Source: a virus. From it: a stretch of 36,391 nucleotides of DNA. Below, in pieces: positions 8,707 to 16,364 of the stretch (positions are counted from its first letter, which is position 1; each line of letters begins with the position of its first letter). The notes under the pieces were generated by a model. That model made no database searches. It saw only the letters and a list, made by a program, of their open reading frames with translations, and had not been told where the DNA came from. Where the stretch lies: the IMG/VR virus record IMGVR_UViG_3300045125_000161, positions 1-36,391 of that record; one strand, given 5' to 3'. Position numbers and translations under genes: made by a program.

Positions 8707-9279
8707 ATGACATATCAATGTGGACCAGTACTAAAAGATAACCAAAAACAAATTCTTTATGGAACTATTCTTGGAGGATCATCCGTTGTTTGTCCATCAA
8801 AAGGCAAAAATTGTTACTTGGCAATGAGAGATAAAAATAAAATGTGGATTCAATACAAAATTGAATGCCTCAAAGATTTTTTAAAATAGATGAAAATACA
8901 ATAAAAAAAGATAAAAATACCTACCGTTGTTATAGCGTATCATACCCAATATTCAATGAAGTTTATAGTCTGTTTTATGAGAATAAAAATAAAAAAATTC
9001 TCCCAGAAATACTCGAATCACTGACCGATGAAGCGTGGATGATATGGTTTATTGATTCTGGAAAAAAAAGCAAAAAAAGTTTATCTCAGAACTCAAAAAT
9101 TTGGACCAGAAGGAACAAAAATTATCGCTGATTATTTTAATTCCTTAGATTGTGAATGTGATCCCCATTTAAGCAGAGGTCGTTGTGAATTAGTCTTTAC
9201 AGTAAAGGGATCTTATGAATTTATGACATATGTTGCACCGAAAATTCCAAATTTTATACTGCAAGATTATGAAAATTAA
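8707..9279 (+). CDS. LAGLIDADG-family homing endonuclease, motif acidic residues changed
   Basis: About 191 residues in three frames (shifts near 8875 and 9065). The first helix motif reads QILYGTILGGSSVV (residues 15-28), followed by NCYLAMRDKNKMWIQYKIEC as in LAGLIDADG proteins; the second reads LTDEAWMIWFIDSGK (about 110-124). The C-terminal part VYLRTQKFGPEGTKIIADYF fits the second half. Canonical motifs end in an acidic residue plus Gly (LLGDG, IWFMDDG); here the acidic position is Gly in the first and Ser in the second. AAAAGGATTTT precedes the ATG. It is free-standing, not inside an intron or intein, between two minus-strand virion-type genes. It may be inactive or a variant subfamily. 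Confidence 0.68.
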
Positions 9280-9281
9280 TA

Positions 9282-9470
9282 TTATTGCATGCTGCCTGAA
9301 GCTGTTGCACCGTTGCATGGACCGGGACCACCGCCTACTCCACAATTATGAGGTCTTGGCTTTACAAATCGCTTCGGACCAACTATAAATGCCGTTTTCC
9401 CCGGCTCGGCTTTTCCATTGCTGATCCAACCACTTTCCTCAATCTGCTTAATCCACTCTTTAAAATTCAT
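9282..9470 (-). CDS. Small putative internal head protein with capsid-targeting-like leader
   Basis: An intact 62-residue frame. The leader MNFKEWIKQIEE resembles the T4 capsid-targeting sequence (MKTYQEFIAE in T4 internal proteins) and ends in IEE, a fit to the (L/I)xE site cut by gp21-type protease, before SGWISNGKAEPGK. The mature part is short with a Gly/Pro/Cys-rich tail (NCGVGGGPGPCNGATASG). Its ATG overlaps the upstream stop (ATGA), so it is coupled to the next gene, which carries a similar leader. Targeting is inferred from the motif and shared context. Confidence 0.6.
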   Translation of the reverse strand: MNFKEWIKQIEESGWISNGKAEPGKTAFIVGPKRFVKPRPHNCGVGGGPGPCNGATASGSMQ

Positions 9471-9718
9471 TTTTTTGATGTCGTTACAAGTTTTACAAAT
9501 TCACTATTGCTAAAAGAAGTCTTTGGATTCCTTAAAATTTTATCCATAAGCTCTTTGCCCTTTTCTGTATTTAATCTTTCCCATAAAAATTTACGAGTCG
9601 GAAGATCAAATTCATCTAAAATCTTTCTCAAAGCATTCACCAAATCATTCATTCCCTTGGCTTTGCTGCTACTCTTGCTGGCTTCATTTAATTGTCGATA
9701 TTCTTCTAGTGATTTCAT
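9467..9718 (-). CDS. Putative internal head protein with capsid-targeting-like leader
   Basis: An intact 83-residue frame. It begins MKSLEEYRQLNE, then ASKSSSKAKG: a T4-like targeting leader with a possible protease site LNE before Ala. The rest is charged and helical (DLVNALRKILDEFDLPTRK, ELMDKILRNPKTSF). AGAGG lies seven bases before the ATG and a late promoter box at 9734-9741. It is coupled to the 9470 gene by ATGA. The role as packaged head protein is inferred. Confidence 0.6.
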   Translation of the reverse strand: MKSLEEYRQLNEASKSSSKAKGMNDLVNALRKILDEFDLPTRKFLWERLNTEKGKELMDKILRNPKTSFSNSEFVKLVTTSKK

Positions 9719-9733
9719 AAATTACCTCTATAT

Positions 9734-9741
9734 TATTTATG
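9734..9741 (-). promoter_or_regulatory. Late promoter box CATAAATA
   Basis: Minus strand ATGGCATAAATAATATAGAGG, directly followed by the ribosome site and ATG of the 9718 gene. It lies in a 41-base divergent gap. Confidence 0.62.
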
Positions 9742-9759
9742 CCATTAGGTAAATAAATT

Positions 9760-10453
9760 ATGATAAAGAGATTAAATTTTTTGATTCTTGCTATTATTCT
9801 GTTTGCAATAATGCATAAACAAGATGTTCCGCCGCCCACAATCATTCTCGCTGGTGGAGGAACTCTGTCTGAAAATATTTATCAAAAATTCAATAACCTC
9901 GCAAGAAATAATATCGTTATTATACCCAAGTGGAATGACTAACCCAAAAGCTATTCCCGAACGTTGGAAAAATGCTAAAGTTTTACACGCAGAATCCAGA
10001 GAAGAAATTAATGAAGAATTTGCCGCTCCACTTAAAAATGCAAATGGAGTCTGGATTTTAGGTGGAGATCAGTTGAAATTAAGTAAATTGTACAAAAATA
10101 CACCCGTAGAAATTGAAATCAGAAACTTGCTTAAAAGAGGTGGTGTCGCAGGTGGAACAAGTGCTGGTGCATCTATTTTTAGTAAAGTAATGGTCTATAA
10201 TAATAGCCATGAAATAGGTCTAGGAATCTTAGATCTTATTATTGATCAACATTTTACAGAAAGAAATAGATTGCCTAGATTGAGAAAACTTATCAAAAAA
10301 TTCCCATCCAGAATCGGACTTGGTATCGATGAATGTACCGCTGCAATAATTCATCAAAACAATATCGAAGCAATTGGACTTGGAAATGTATTTGTTTGCT
10401 CAGATGAAAATATAATTCAACTTTCCGATGGAGATAAATTGGAAATGGAATGA
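9760..10453 (+). CDS. Cyanophycinase-like serine hydrolase (peptidase S51 type) with membrane anchor or signal
   Basis: About 231 residues. An N-terminal hydrophobic segment (LNFLILAIILFAIMHK, residues 5-20) suggests export or anchoring. Family motifs follow: IILAGGGTLSENIY, after one frameshift near 9930 IPSGMTNPKAIPERW, then GVWILGGDQLKLSKLY, the nucleophile elbow GGVAGGTSAGASIFS (Ser of GTSAG), IIDQHFTERNRLPRLRK and RIGLGIDECTAAII. This set matches cyanophycinase, which cleaves the Asp-Arg storage polymer cyanophycin, and related S51 peptidases specific for aspartyl bonds. TTAGG lies before the ATG. It diverges from the 9718 gene and meets an HNH gene tail to tail. Substrate in this phage is unknown. 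Confidence 0.8.
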
Positions 10454-10825
10454 ATGTTTTTCGTGAATTGTAAGTTTCAATCCTGTGACAATTTGCACAC
10501 AAAACTTCACATTTTTCAATTTCTGAAATTATCTTCTTTTGGAAAAACCCTTGTTTGTTGCATCACCAATATTAAATTGCTTCTCATCTATATGGTGAAA
10601 CTCAAGAACCCTAAAATCACTGTTCCCGCATTTTAAACAAGATAAAGTTTTTTTATAAGATTCTAGCCAATTTGCACATTTTTTAGTCCGAATCCTCTTC
10701 GTTTTTTGATAACATATCTGACATTTTCTTCGACGATAAGGAATGCCGTTCTTGATGCCAGCACTTGGAAACTTATCAAGCGGAAATTCTATACTACAAT
10801 ATTTGCAAATACGTGTTTCACTCAT
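10454..10825 (-). CDS. HNH homing endonuclease with N-terminal zinc ribbon
   Basis: Begins MSETRICKYCSIEFPLDKF with CxxC and RRKCQICYQK (second CxxC), then the HNH module: LSCLKCGNSDFRVLEFHHID and, after a frameshift near 10529, EIEKCEVLCANCHR. The HH of LEFHHID and the CxxC / CxxCH pairs are those of HNH endonucleases. It nicks or cuts DNA and is typical of free-standing phage homing genes. The 3' end is not resolved: the open frames run on into the cyanophycinase gene, so the stop is taken near 10454. Confidence 0.68.
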
Positions 10826-10852
10826 AACATATTATATTGATATATAAAAAAA

Positions 10853-11707
10853 ATGAACCAGATTTTCTCAGATATTGATGAAAATAATATATTCCATATC
10901 TTTGAATGGGATATTATTCGACATTATTCCCCGCATTACCAAAAAGCACTCATCTTTCAAAACAATATTGACAAAAATCATCCAACTCAAAAATGGAGAT
11001 ATTTTGTCATGAAAAAACTCTATGGATCTGCCGAATACACACAACAAAAATATGCCTCGCCATTAACATTCGGAGGATTTGATTGCTTTAATTTCATAAA
11101 ATACAAACCTAACTATCATCTTCTCAATATCTACCACAAATTAAACCCCAAACGATCTGGTAAATACATCCTACTCGTTCAAAGAAATGAAAATGATCGA
11201 TATCTTTACGATTATAATACCAAATTAGATCTGCAAACATATCTAAATACTAAAAAATTCAAATTGCCCGTAAAATGGTGCAATTTCGAAAATCTTACTC
11301 CAGAAGAACAATACGAAATTTGCTCAAGTGCCGCCTTATTCATCTCCGCACATGGCTCAGCATGCACTAATCTCATTTTCACGCCAAAACAAACGCCCTG
11401 TATCGAAATTAATTTCAGAAAATATTGGTATTGCGATAATGTCTGTGATGATCACTTTTATCAAAAAATATCCATTAATCAAAAATGCCATGGAAAATTG
11501 AATTATTGCAGCTATTTTCATAAGGCAGATTATCACAACTTATGCTATTTGCTTGGTAAAAAACATGTCGAAATGGAAGCAATAGAATATGGAGGAAAAT
11601 TTAATAGCAGAAATCCAATCTCTAAACAACAAATATATATCGATGGAAATGCTTTGGAAAAACATATCAATGAACTTTTAAAAGATATTATTTGGCAAAC
11701 ATGCTAA
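10853..11707 (+). CDS. GT61-like glycosyltransferase (DUF563 type)
   Basis: An intact 284-residue frame. The C-terminal half has the pattern of the GT61/DUF563 family: KYILLVQRNENDRYLYDY (residues about 103-120), FENLTPEEQYEICSSAALF, ISAHGSACTNLIFTPKQTPC and IEINFRKYW. It would transfer a sugar to a protein or glycan acceptor; the acceptor is unknown. The N-terminal half is not recognised. The start at 10853 has no good ribosome site (a run of A). It diverges from the HNH gene and overlaps the stop of a tiny minus-strand gene at 11704. Confidence 0.62.
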   Translation: MNQIFSDIDENNIFHIFEWDIIRHYSPHYQKALIFQNNIDKNHPTQKWRYFVMKKLYGSAEYTQQKYASPLTFGGFDCFNFIKYKPNYHLLNIYHKLNPKRSGKYILLVQRNENDRYLYDYNTKLDLQTYLNTKKFKLPVKWCNFENLTPEEQYEICSSAALFISAHGSACTNLIFTPKQTPCIEINFRKYWYCDNVCDDHFYQKISINQKCHGKLNYCSYFHKADYHNLCYLLGKKHVEMEAIEYGGKFNSRNPISKQQIYIDGNALEKHINELLKDIIWQTC

Positions 11708-11790
11708 ATTACTGCAGCTATAATTATTGCCAAAACAATCGAAGCAAATAACCAAAAGACTAAACTCGCTGAAAATTCGCTCTCATTCAT
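11704..11790 (-). CDS. 28-residue single-span membrane peptide
   Basis: A very short gene: MNESEFSASLVFWLFASIVL followed by eight more hydrophobic residues (AIIIAAVI). Residues 8-28 form one membrane span with a short acidic N-terminus. A strong ribosome site GGGGGAG lies five bases before the ATG, which is the main reason for calling it. It overlaps the last bases of the GT61 gene tail to tail. A lysis-associated or inner-membrane role is possible but not shown. Confidence 0.5.
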   Translation of the reverse strand: MNESEFSASLVFWLFASIVLAIIIAAVI

Positions 11791-11956
11791 AATTCTCCCC
11801 CAAAATACTATATACTTACAACTGTTCTACAATTAAGGAGAATTATGGCAGAACTATGGCTTTGGGAGATAATGGAAATGGTGCTTTAGGAGATGGCACG
11901 ACAGAAGATAGATCATCCCCTGTACAAACAATTTCAGGTGGATTAAAACAGTAAAA

Positions 11957-11968
11957 AAAATCTTGTAA
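11957..11968 (+). repeat. Left terminal inverted repeat of TnpB-like element
   Basis: AAAATCTTGTAA, the exact reverse complement of 13297-13308 (TTACAAGATTTT) at the right end. Such a repeat is not usual for IS200/IS605 elements, which carry subterminal hairpins instead. Confidence 0.6.
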
Positions 11969-11985
11969 AAAATTTGAAAAATATC

Positions 11986-12028
11986 TAACATTATAAAAAA
12001 TATGGTGGTAGAACACTATATAATGTTA
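11986..12028 (+). promoter_or_regulatory. Hairpin covering the tnpB start
   Basis: Perfect 10-base arms TAACATTATA (11986-11995) and TATAATGTTA (12019-12028) with a 23-base loop. The A of the tnpB ATG is the last base of the right arm, so the folded RNA would restrict ribosome access. It could also be the left-end hairpin of an IS605-type element. Confidence 0.5.
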
Positions 12029-13280
12029 TGATAACCTTAAAGTTGAAACTCACTCAACCAATAAACATTGAAAAATATCAAAAGCAATTTACTAATATTC
12101 GTAATTTTGCCTTTAATAGATTTATTGAAGGTATGTCGCAAAATCAAATTGAACAAGAAGTAAAAAATAAACTCAATAATATCGAATTAATGGATGTTAG
12201 CCTGCAAAAAGAAGCTGTTAATGATGCAAGAACTCTAATTAAAAAAGATCAAAAAACAGTTATCTTTGGAAGTAAGAAAAATTGGCAAAATTATAACAAT
12301 AAAGTTATTTCAAAAGAAGAATACAAAAAAAGAAAACTTTGCAGTATTATTGTTCGAGGCGAAACTGGTCGAGGTAATCGCAAATTTAAACTTGATGCAA
12401 AAAATAATCAAATCATATTTTCTCCAAATAGAACAAACAAAATAATCTGTCAATATGAAAAAACTAAACGTGATAAAACATTGCTCAAATTGCAACAATT
12501 ATGTGAATTAGGAACAACGTATTTTACGGCAAGACTTGATGAAAATTATGTTTATATCACATTTGATGAAACAATCCTCAGAAAAGAAAAATACAAATCA
12601 ATAAAAAAAGAATTTGTGCAATCGACATGAACCCAAATTATATTGCGGTTGTTGTTCGTCATAATGAAAAAATATTGTACAAAGAAATTATTGGAACATA
12701 TAAACTTAACAAATGTAAAAATACTAATAAGAAAAAATTTGAAGATTATGAAATAGTAAAAAAGTTAATCAATATAGCCAAGCATTACCAATGTGAATAT
12801 TTTGCTTATGAAAAACTTGATATTGAAAGTGGAGATAAAGGCAAAGGCAAAAATTTCAATAGAATGTGTAATACTTGGCGACGTAAAAGATTGACAGAAG
12901 GAATTACGAAATGGTGCAACATTCTTGGTATTAAAATTCAAGAAGTCATACCTGAATATAGTTCTTTCATGGGACAAATAAGGAATGAGAATGATTATGA
13001 TTCTATAGCAGCAGCAATTGAATTATCAAGACGAGCATGGTTGTTTGTGAGTTATTATCATTATCAAGATATAAAAGAAGTAAAGGGAAACATTGTAGGT
13101 ATAATGCGTAAACTGCCCGAGCATTTGGTGGATCGTTGGAAGAAGAAATTAGATGCAAAGAAATTTACGACTTACAAATCTGTTTACCTTGAAATAAAGA
13201 AACGTGAATACAGCTACCGTCTTCTTTTCGATCCAAAATCGTTTTCTTGTAGGTTAAAATCTAGGAAATCTTTTGATTGA
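12028..13280 (+). CDS. tnpB: TnpB-like RNA-guided nuclease, zinc ribbon absent
   Basis: About 417 residues in two frames joined near 12620. The N-terminal half (MITLKLKLTQPINIEKYQKQ, RNFAFNRFIEGMSQNQIEQE) fits the TnpB wedge/REC region. The RuvC-like nuclease shows its three acidic sites: Asp in AIDMNPNYIAVVV, Glu in YFAYEKLDIESGDKG, and Asp in NENDYDSIAAAIELSRRA. Between the second and third sites, where typical TnpB proteins carry a CxxC zinc ribbon, there is only VIPEYSSFMGQIR, so this belongs to the zinc-less type. A C-terminal extension of about 75 residues follows. TnpB proteins cut DNA using a guide RNA from the element's right end; here the guide would read into the RCC1 gene. The TnpB assignment rests on motifs. 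Confidence 0.75.
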
Positions 13281-13296
13281 CATTTATTGTCCTTCA

Positions 13297-13308
13297 TTAC
13301 AAGATTTT
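13297..13308 (+). repeat. Right terminal inverted repeat of TnpB-like element
   Basis: TTACAAGATTTT, the partner of 11957-11968. It can also pair imperfectly with GAAATCTT at about 13265-13272, making a hairpin at the right end like those of IS605-type elements. Confidence 0.55.
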
Positions 13309-13887
13309 CTAACTTTTAAATAGCTGGCTATTTTATTTCTGCTCTCAAAACTGATGGAACTCTTTGGACTTGGGGATATAATGGTTATGGTCAACTTGGC
13401 GATGGAACAACAACCGATTCCTCGTCGCCTGTACAAGTAGCAGGAAATAACTGGATCGAAGTTGCTTCTGGCTATGCTCATGTCATTGCTCGTAAGTCAG
13501 ATGGCACAGTTTGGACATGGGGAAGCAATTACGCTGGAGAACTTGGCAACGGAGAATCATCTTATGGTGCCTCAAGCCCTATCCAATTAGGAACAAATGC
13601 CACATGGACACAAGTTTCTTCTGGATATTACCATACAGCAGCATTGAGTGGTCCATTGTCGCCGACACCAGAAGTTAGTACATCTTGTGCCAAAACAACT
13701 TGTGCTGGTCAAAAAGGTTTTGCATGTTTTAAACCAGATAGCACCTGCACCTGTGCTAAATGGAAATTCTTTAATGCTAATTGTACAAGATCGCAAAATG
13801 CTCTTGGAATTTGCAGTTCATTGTCAGGAGCTTATGTTCCAGCAATTACAGTTTGCAATCAAAGACTTTACTAATTATAGATTTCCT

Positions 13888-13928
13888 AATTGCACAAGAA
13901 TAGCAAATGTTCTTGTGCAATTTTTTTT
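13888..13928 (+). terminator. Rho-independent terminator after the RCC1 gene
   Basis: Perfect 13-base arms AATTGCACAAGAA and TTCTTGTGCAATT, nine-base loop, then a run of eight T. It starts 14 bases after the RCC1 stop. Confidence 0.85.
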
Positions 13929-13931
13929 GTT

Positions 13932-14661
13932 GTGAGAAAATTGAAATCAATATATTTTGTTAGAAGAAGTGAGAATTGGGCAAAAACATATGACGTTGAT
14001 TGCCAAGATGCAAAACAATTAGAAAAAACTTGGAATTCAATCTTCAATATAACCTATAGCAATTTTCGTCAAAAACTGAATGCAATAAGATTGGAAAATG
14101 TTAAAAATTGCAAAGGTTTTTCTGAAGTAACCGAATCTTATAATTTCGATATACAGAAATTAAAAGAAAAAAATATACAATTTTTCCAACTGATGATGAT
14201 GATTGGTTCCATGATGATATCGTTGAATTAGTTCAAAATAACCTGCAAGCAGATAAAATTGCGATTCGCTGGAGATATCTTCAATGGGGAAATGAATATC
14301 TAAATCTTAAAAAAAATGATAATTGGTGTCCTTATTTCTATTATCAAACAAACAATTATGCAATTTTTACGCCATCTGATTTCTTACTAATAAATGATCA
14401 TCGTAATGCCGATAAAAATTACGACTTTGGAATCAAAATAATTTAGAACAATTTGTAGATGAAAATTGGTCCATTCATAATAAATCCTATGCTTCAAGAT
14501 CTTTATGGCATCACAAACAATTAGATGCAGACAATCTTTTTAATGAAGCACTGAAGAACAAAGATTTATCAATTCCAGCAGAAATTCCTTACGTTTTTCA
14601 CAAATATATTGATATGATGAATGAATTGACCCATAAATTATTTAAGAAAATACTGTTGTGA
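13932..14661 (+). CDS. Putative GT-A glycosyltransferase with DDDDW motif
   Basis: About 243 residues from a GTG at 13932, in three frames. It begins RKLKSIYFVRRSENWAKTYD, continues NSIFNITYSNFRQKLNAIRL, and after a shift near 14185 shows FFQPTDDDDWFHDDIVELV, an acidic cluster like the metal-binding DxD of GT-A glycosyltransferases. Then comes IRWRYLQWGNEYLNL, NYAIFTPSDFLLIN and, after a shift near 14430, WSIHNKSYASRSLWHHKQL. The start has no ribosome site and lies just after the RCC1 terminator, so the true start is uncertain. The glycosyltransferase call is inferred from the acidic motif and layout. Confidence 0.5.
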
Positions 14662-14698
14662 TCTAATAATTTTTCATTTTTTTCCAAGTTTTATTTCT

Positions 14699-15859
14699 CT
14701 AATTTTTTCTTGTCATCTCGTTCTTTTGCTTTTTGCGACGACATGTTTTGCAGAGAGTTGTGCGACCATCAATCTTAGATGAATCCAGATCAAATTCTTC
14801 AAATGGTTTTACTTGCTTACAATCAATGCCGTTACACTGTTTCTTACCTTCTGCAGCATAAGGATTTACTTTACGCAATTTCAATTTTGGTTTTGAGCCA
14901 CTGATAAATCCTCCATGTTTTTCGCAAATATATTTACCATTGTTTCTGGCAATATTAGCTTCATATGTTTTGCGAAGAGGATAATGAGTCTCTTGACAGT
15001 ATTCGCAAAAAACTTCAACTTTATCAATTGCAATTTTAGTATCGTAGTGTTTTTTTGATTTTTTCTGAATATTTTCTTTTCGATAAGATGCAAAATCAAT
15101 TTCGAAGTTTTTCTTGCAATATTCATCTGCTCTATCTCTTTGCAAGCTTCCAATTTGAAATTCCAAGTTGTTCTTCAGACCAAATTTCAAAAATCCAACC
15201 TTGGCTTTTAGCATAATGTTCGCTGTCAGTCATTTGTAGAATATTTTTTTCTTCACTCAGTCTCTTTTTGGCTTTATTTCGACAGCTTTTTTATTGCCAT
15301 CAACATACGTAATTAATACATCTAAACTGTGTGATCGATTATTTATTTCATAATAAACCTGCATTTCATATGAAGCAATATTTGGATCTTTTTCTAAGAT
15401 ATCTTCGCAAGCAATAAATTCTGCTGAAGAAAGACACACTCTGACTTGATTATTATTCTTGGCAGAAATAAAAAAGATTTTTTCTTTTTGACTTGTCTAA
15501 TTTTCCAGATGCATGCTGTTTTGCAATTCTTTTAGAATATACTTTTTTCTGATTTCTCCCTCTGGAGTAGCCCAATTTTTTTTGGCGACAGAAGAGATTT
15601 TTTGTTTACTCTCAGTAGAATGTTTTTTTCCCAAGCGACCCAATCGTTGTTTTTCTTTAACGTCTTCGCCTCTAGGATGATCCAAATGATTTTGTTTTGC
15701 AGAACAAGAACGGTCAATATAGCATCCATTCTTAAGTATGTTTGCTTCAGCTTTCTCTCTTGAAAGCATGTTTTCTTTGCCACAAATATCGCAATAAATC
15801 TTTATTTTTGTTTTTTGTCCAATGTGTTTAAAATTTTCTTCAAATTGTTCAATATTCAT
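14699..15859 (-). CDS. Putative homing endonuclease: zinc finger, NUMOD3-like and TnsA-like PD-(D/E)xK domain
   Basis: One protein of about 387 residues broken into several open frames (shifts near 15500, 15250 and 15140). In order: an N-terminal CxxC zinc knuckle (KIYCDICGKENML), a NUMOD3-like DNA-binding repeat (GRLGKKHSTESKQKIS), a PD-(D/E)xK nuclease core (HSLDVLITYVDG then KAVEIKPKRD, giving D...ExK, followed by GWIFEIWSEEQLG as in TnsA-like nucleases), and two further zinc-binding parts (VFCEYCQETHY, CNGIDCKQVKPFEEF with TLCKTCRRKK). Such a set is typical of free-standing phage homing endonucleases. The ATG overlaps the upstream stop as ATGA. Joining the frames is an inference. Confidence 0.65.
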
Positions 15860-16205
15860 TTTTGATCCTTTTGTTTGGCTTTTTTAACATTTTCGCTAAT
15901 TTTTCGCTTCGTTTCTTCTGAATGTTTTTTACCTACACTATGTTCTTCCGCCCCGCCTTGTTTCAGTTTCCCAACCAATATTCAGGGTGATCAAGCATGA
16001 ATTGACTCTTCTTTTGCAAAACTTCGTCAGTCTGAAGTTTTTTCAAGGAATTGCTCAACTTCTTCTTGTGATCATCAGACTTGACTTTTCCAGATTGACA
16101 GCAAACTTTGCATATCTTGACAAAAGGGGGTTCGCCTTTCATCCAAGGTTTTTTTGCTGCTACTTCTCTGCTCTCGCCACATGCAGGACAAATCACTTTA
16201 AACAT
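15856..16205 (-). CDS. Zinc-finger/NUMOD3 DNA-binding protein, coupled to endonuclease
   Basis: About 116 residues with one frameshift near 15963. It opens with MFKVICPACGESREVAAKK and FVKICKVCCQSGK (two CxxC pairs), then two NUMOD3-like segments: VKSDDHKKKLSNSLKKL and HSVGKKHSEETKRKISENV. NUMOD3 motifs are DNA-binding parts of homing endonucleases, but no nuclease core is present here. AAGGAAAAG precedes the ATG, and its stop overlaps the next gene (ATGA), so it may be a partner subunit or a split relic. Confidence 0.6.
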
Positions 16206-16364
16206 ACTTTTCCTTAAAGAAAAAACAAACCTCTCCTTTCATCATAGTATCAACAGTTCTGAAGATCAAGATTTTTTTGAAAAAAATAGCTTAAAATTTG
16301 ATGCCTTCTTAAGAAACCAAGTCTAATAGTGTATCAATTCCCTTGCAAGGACAGAAAAATATGC

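Larger units (their letters stand above)
11953..13319 (+). mobile_element. TnpB-like element inserted in the RCC1 gene
   Basis: The boundaries come from where the RCC1 reading frame stops (GGLKQ, 11952) and resumes (AGYFISAL, about 13320). The element carries one gene, a TnpB-like nuclease, with 75 bases before it and about 40 after. No tnpA transposase is present. Both ends carry AAAATCTTGTAA as a 12-base inverted repeat. Exact ends are uncertain by a few bases. Confidence 0.65.
11845..13874 (+). pseudogene. RCC1-repeat protein gene split by a TnpB-like element
   Basis: Two halves of one RCC1-type beta-propeller gene. The 5' part (11845-11952; AAGGAG before the ATG) encodes MAELWLWGDNGNGALGDGTT and SSPVQTISGGLKQ. 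After the inserted element the 3' part (from about 13320) resumes mid-repeat: [60 protein letters not shown], then a Cys-rich tail ([33 protein letters not shown]) ending VCNQRLY at 13872. Repeats of about 50 residues carry the WGxNxxGxLGxG signature. RCC1-like repeats bind other proteins or surfaces; in a phage, a virion or exported role is likely. Whether the element excises as RNA or DNA to restore the gene is open. Confidence 0.72.

Noticed and set aside
12028-13280. Cas12/CasPhi-type CRISPR effector
   Set aside because: RuvC motifs fit, but size (about 417 residues), the N-terminal pattern and lack of any nearby repeat array fit a TnpB-like protein better.
11953-13319. Group I intron (IStron) carrying TnpB in the RCC1 gene
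   Set aside because: Only about 75 bases precede and 40 follow the coding region, too short for a group I catalytic core, and no conserved core helices were seen. A DNA insertion is more likely.
16206-16364. Gap between the two homing-endonuclease genes as a small gene or RNA
   Set aside because: A short frame with AGGAGAGG is seen, but it has only about a dozen codons and no stable structure; nothing supportable.
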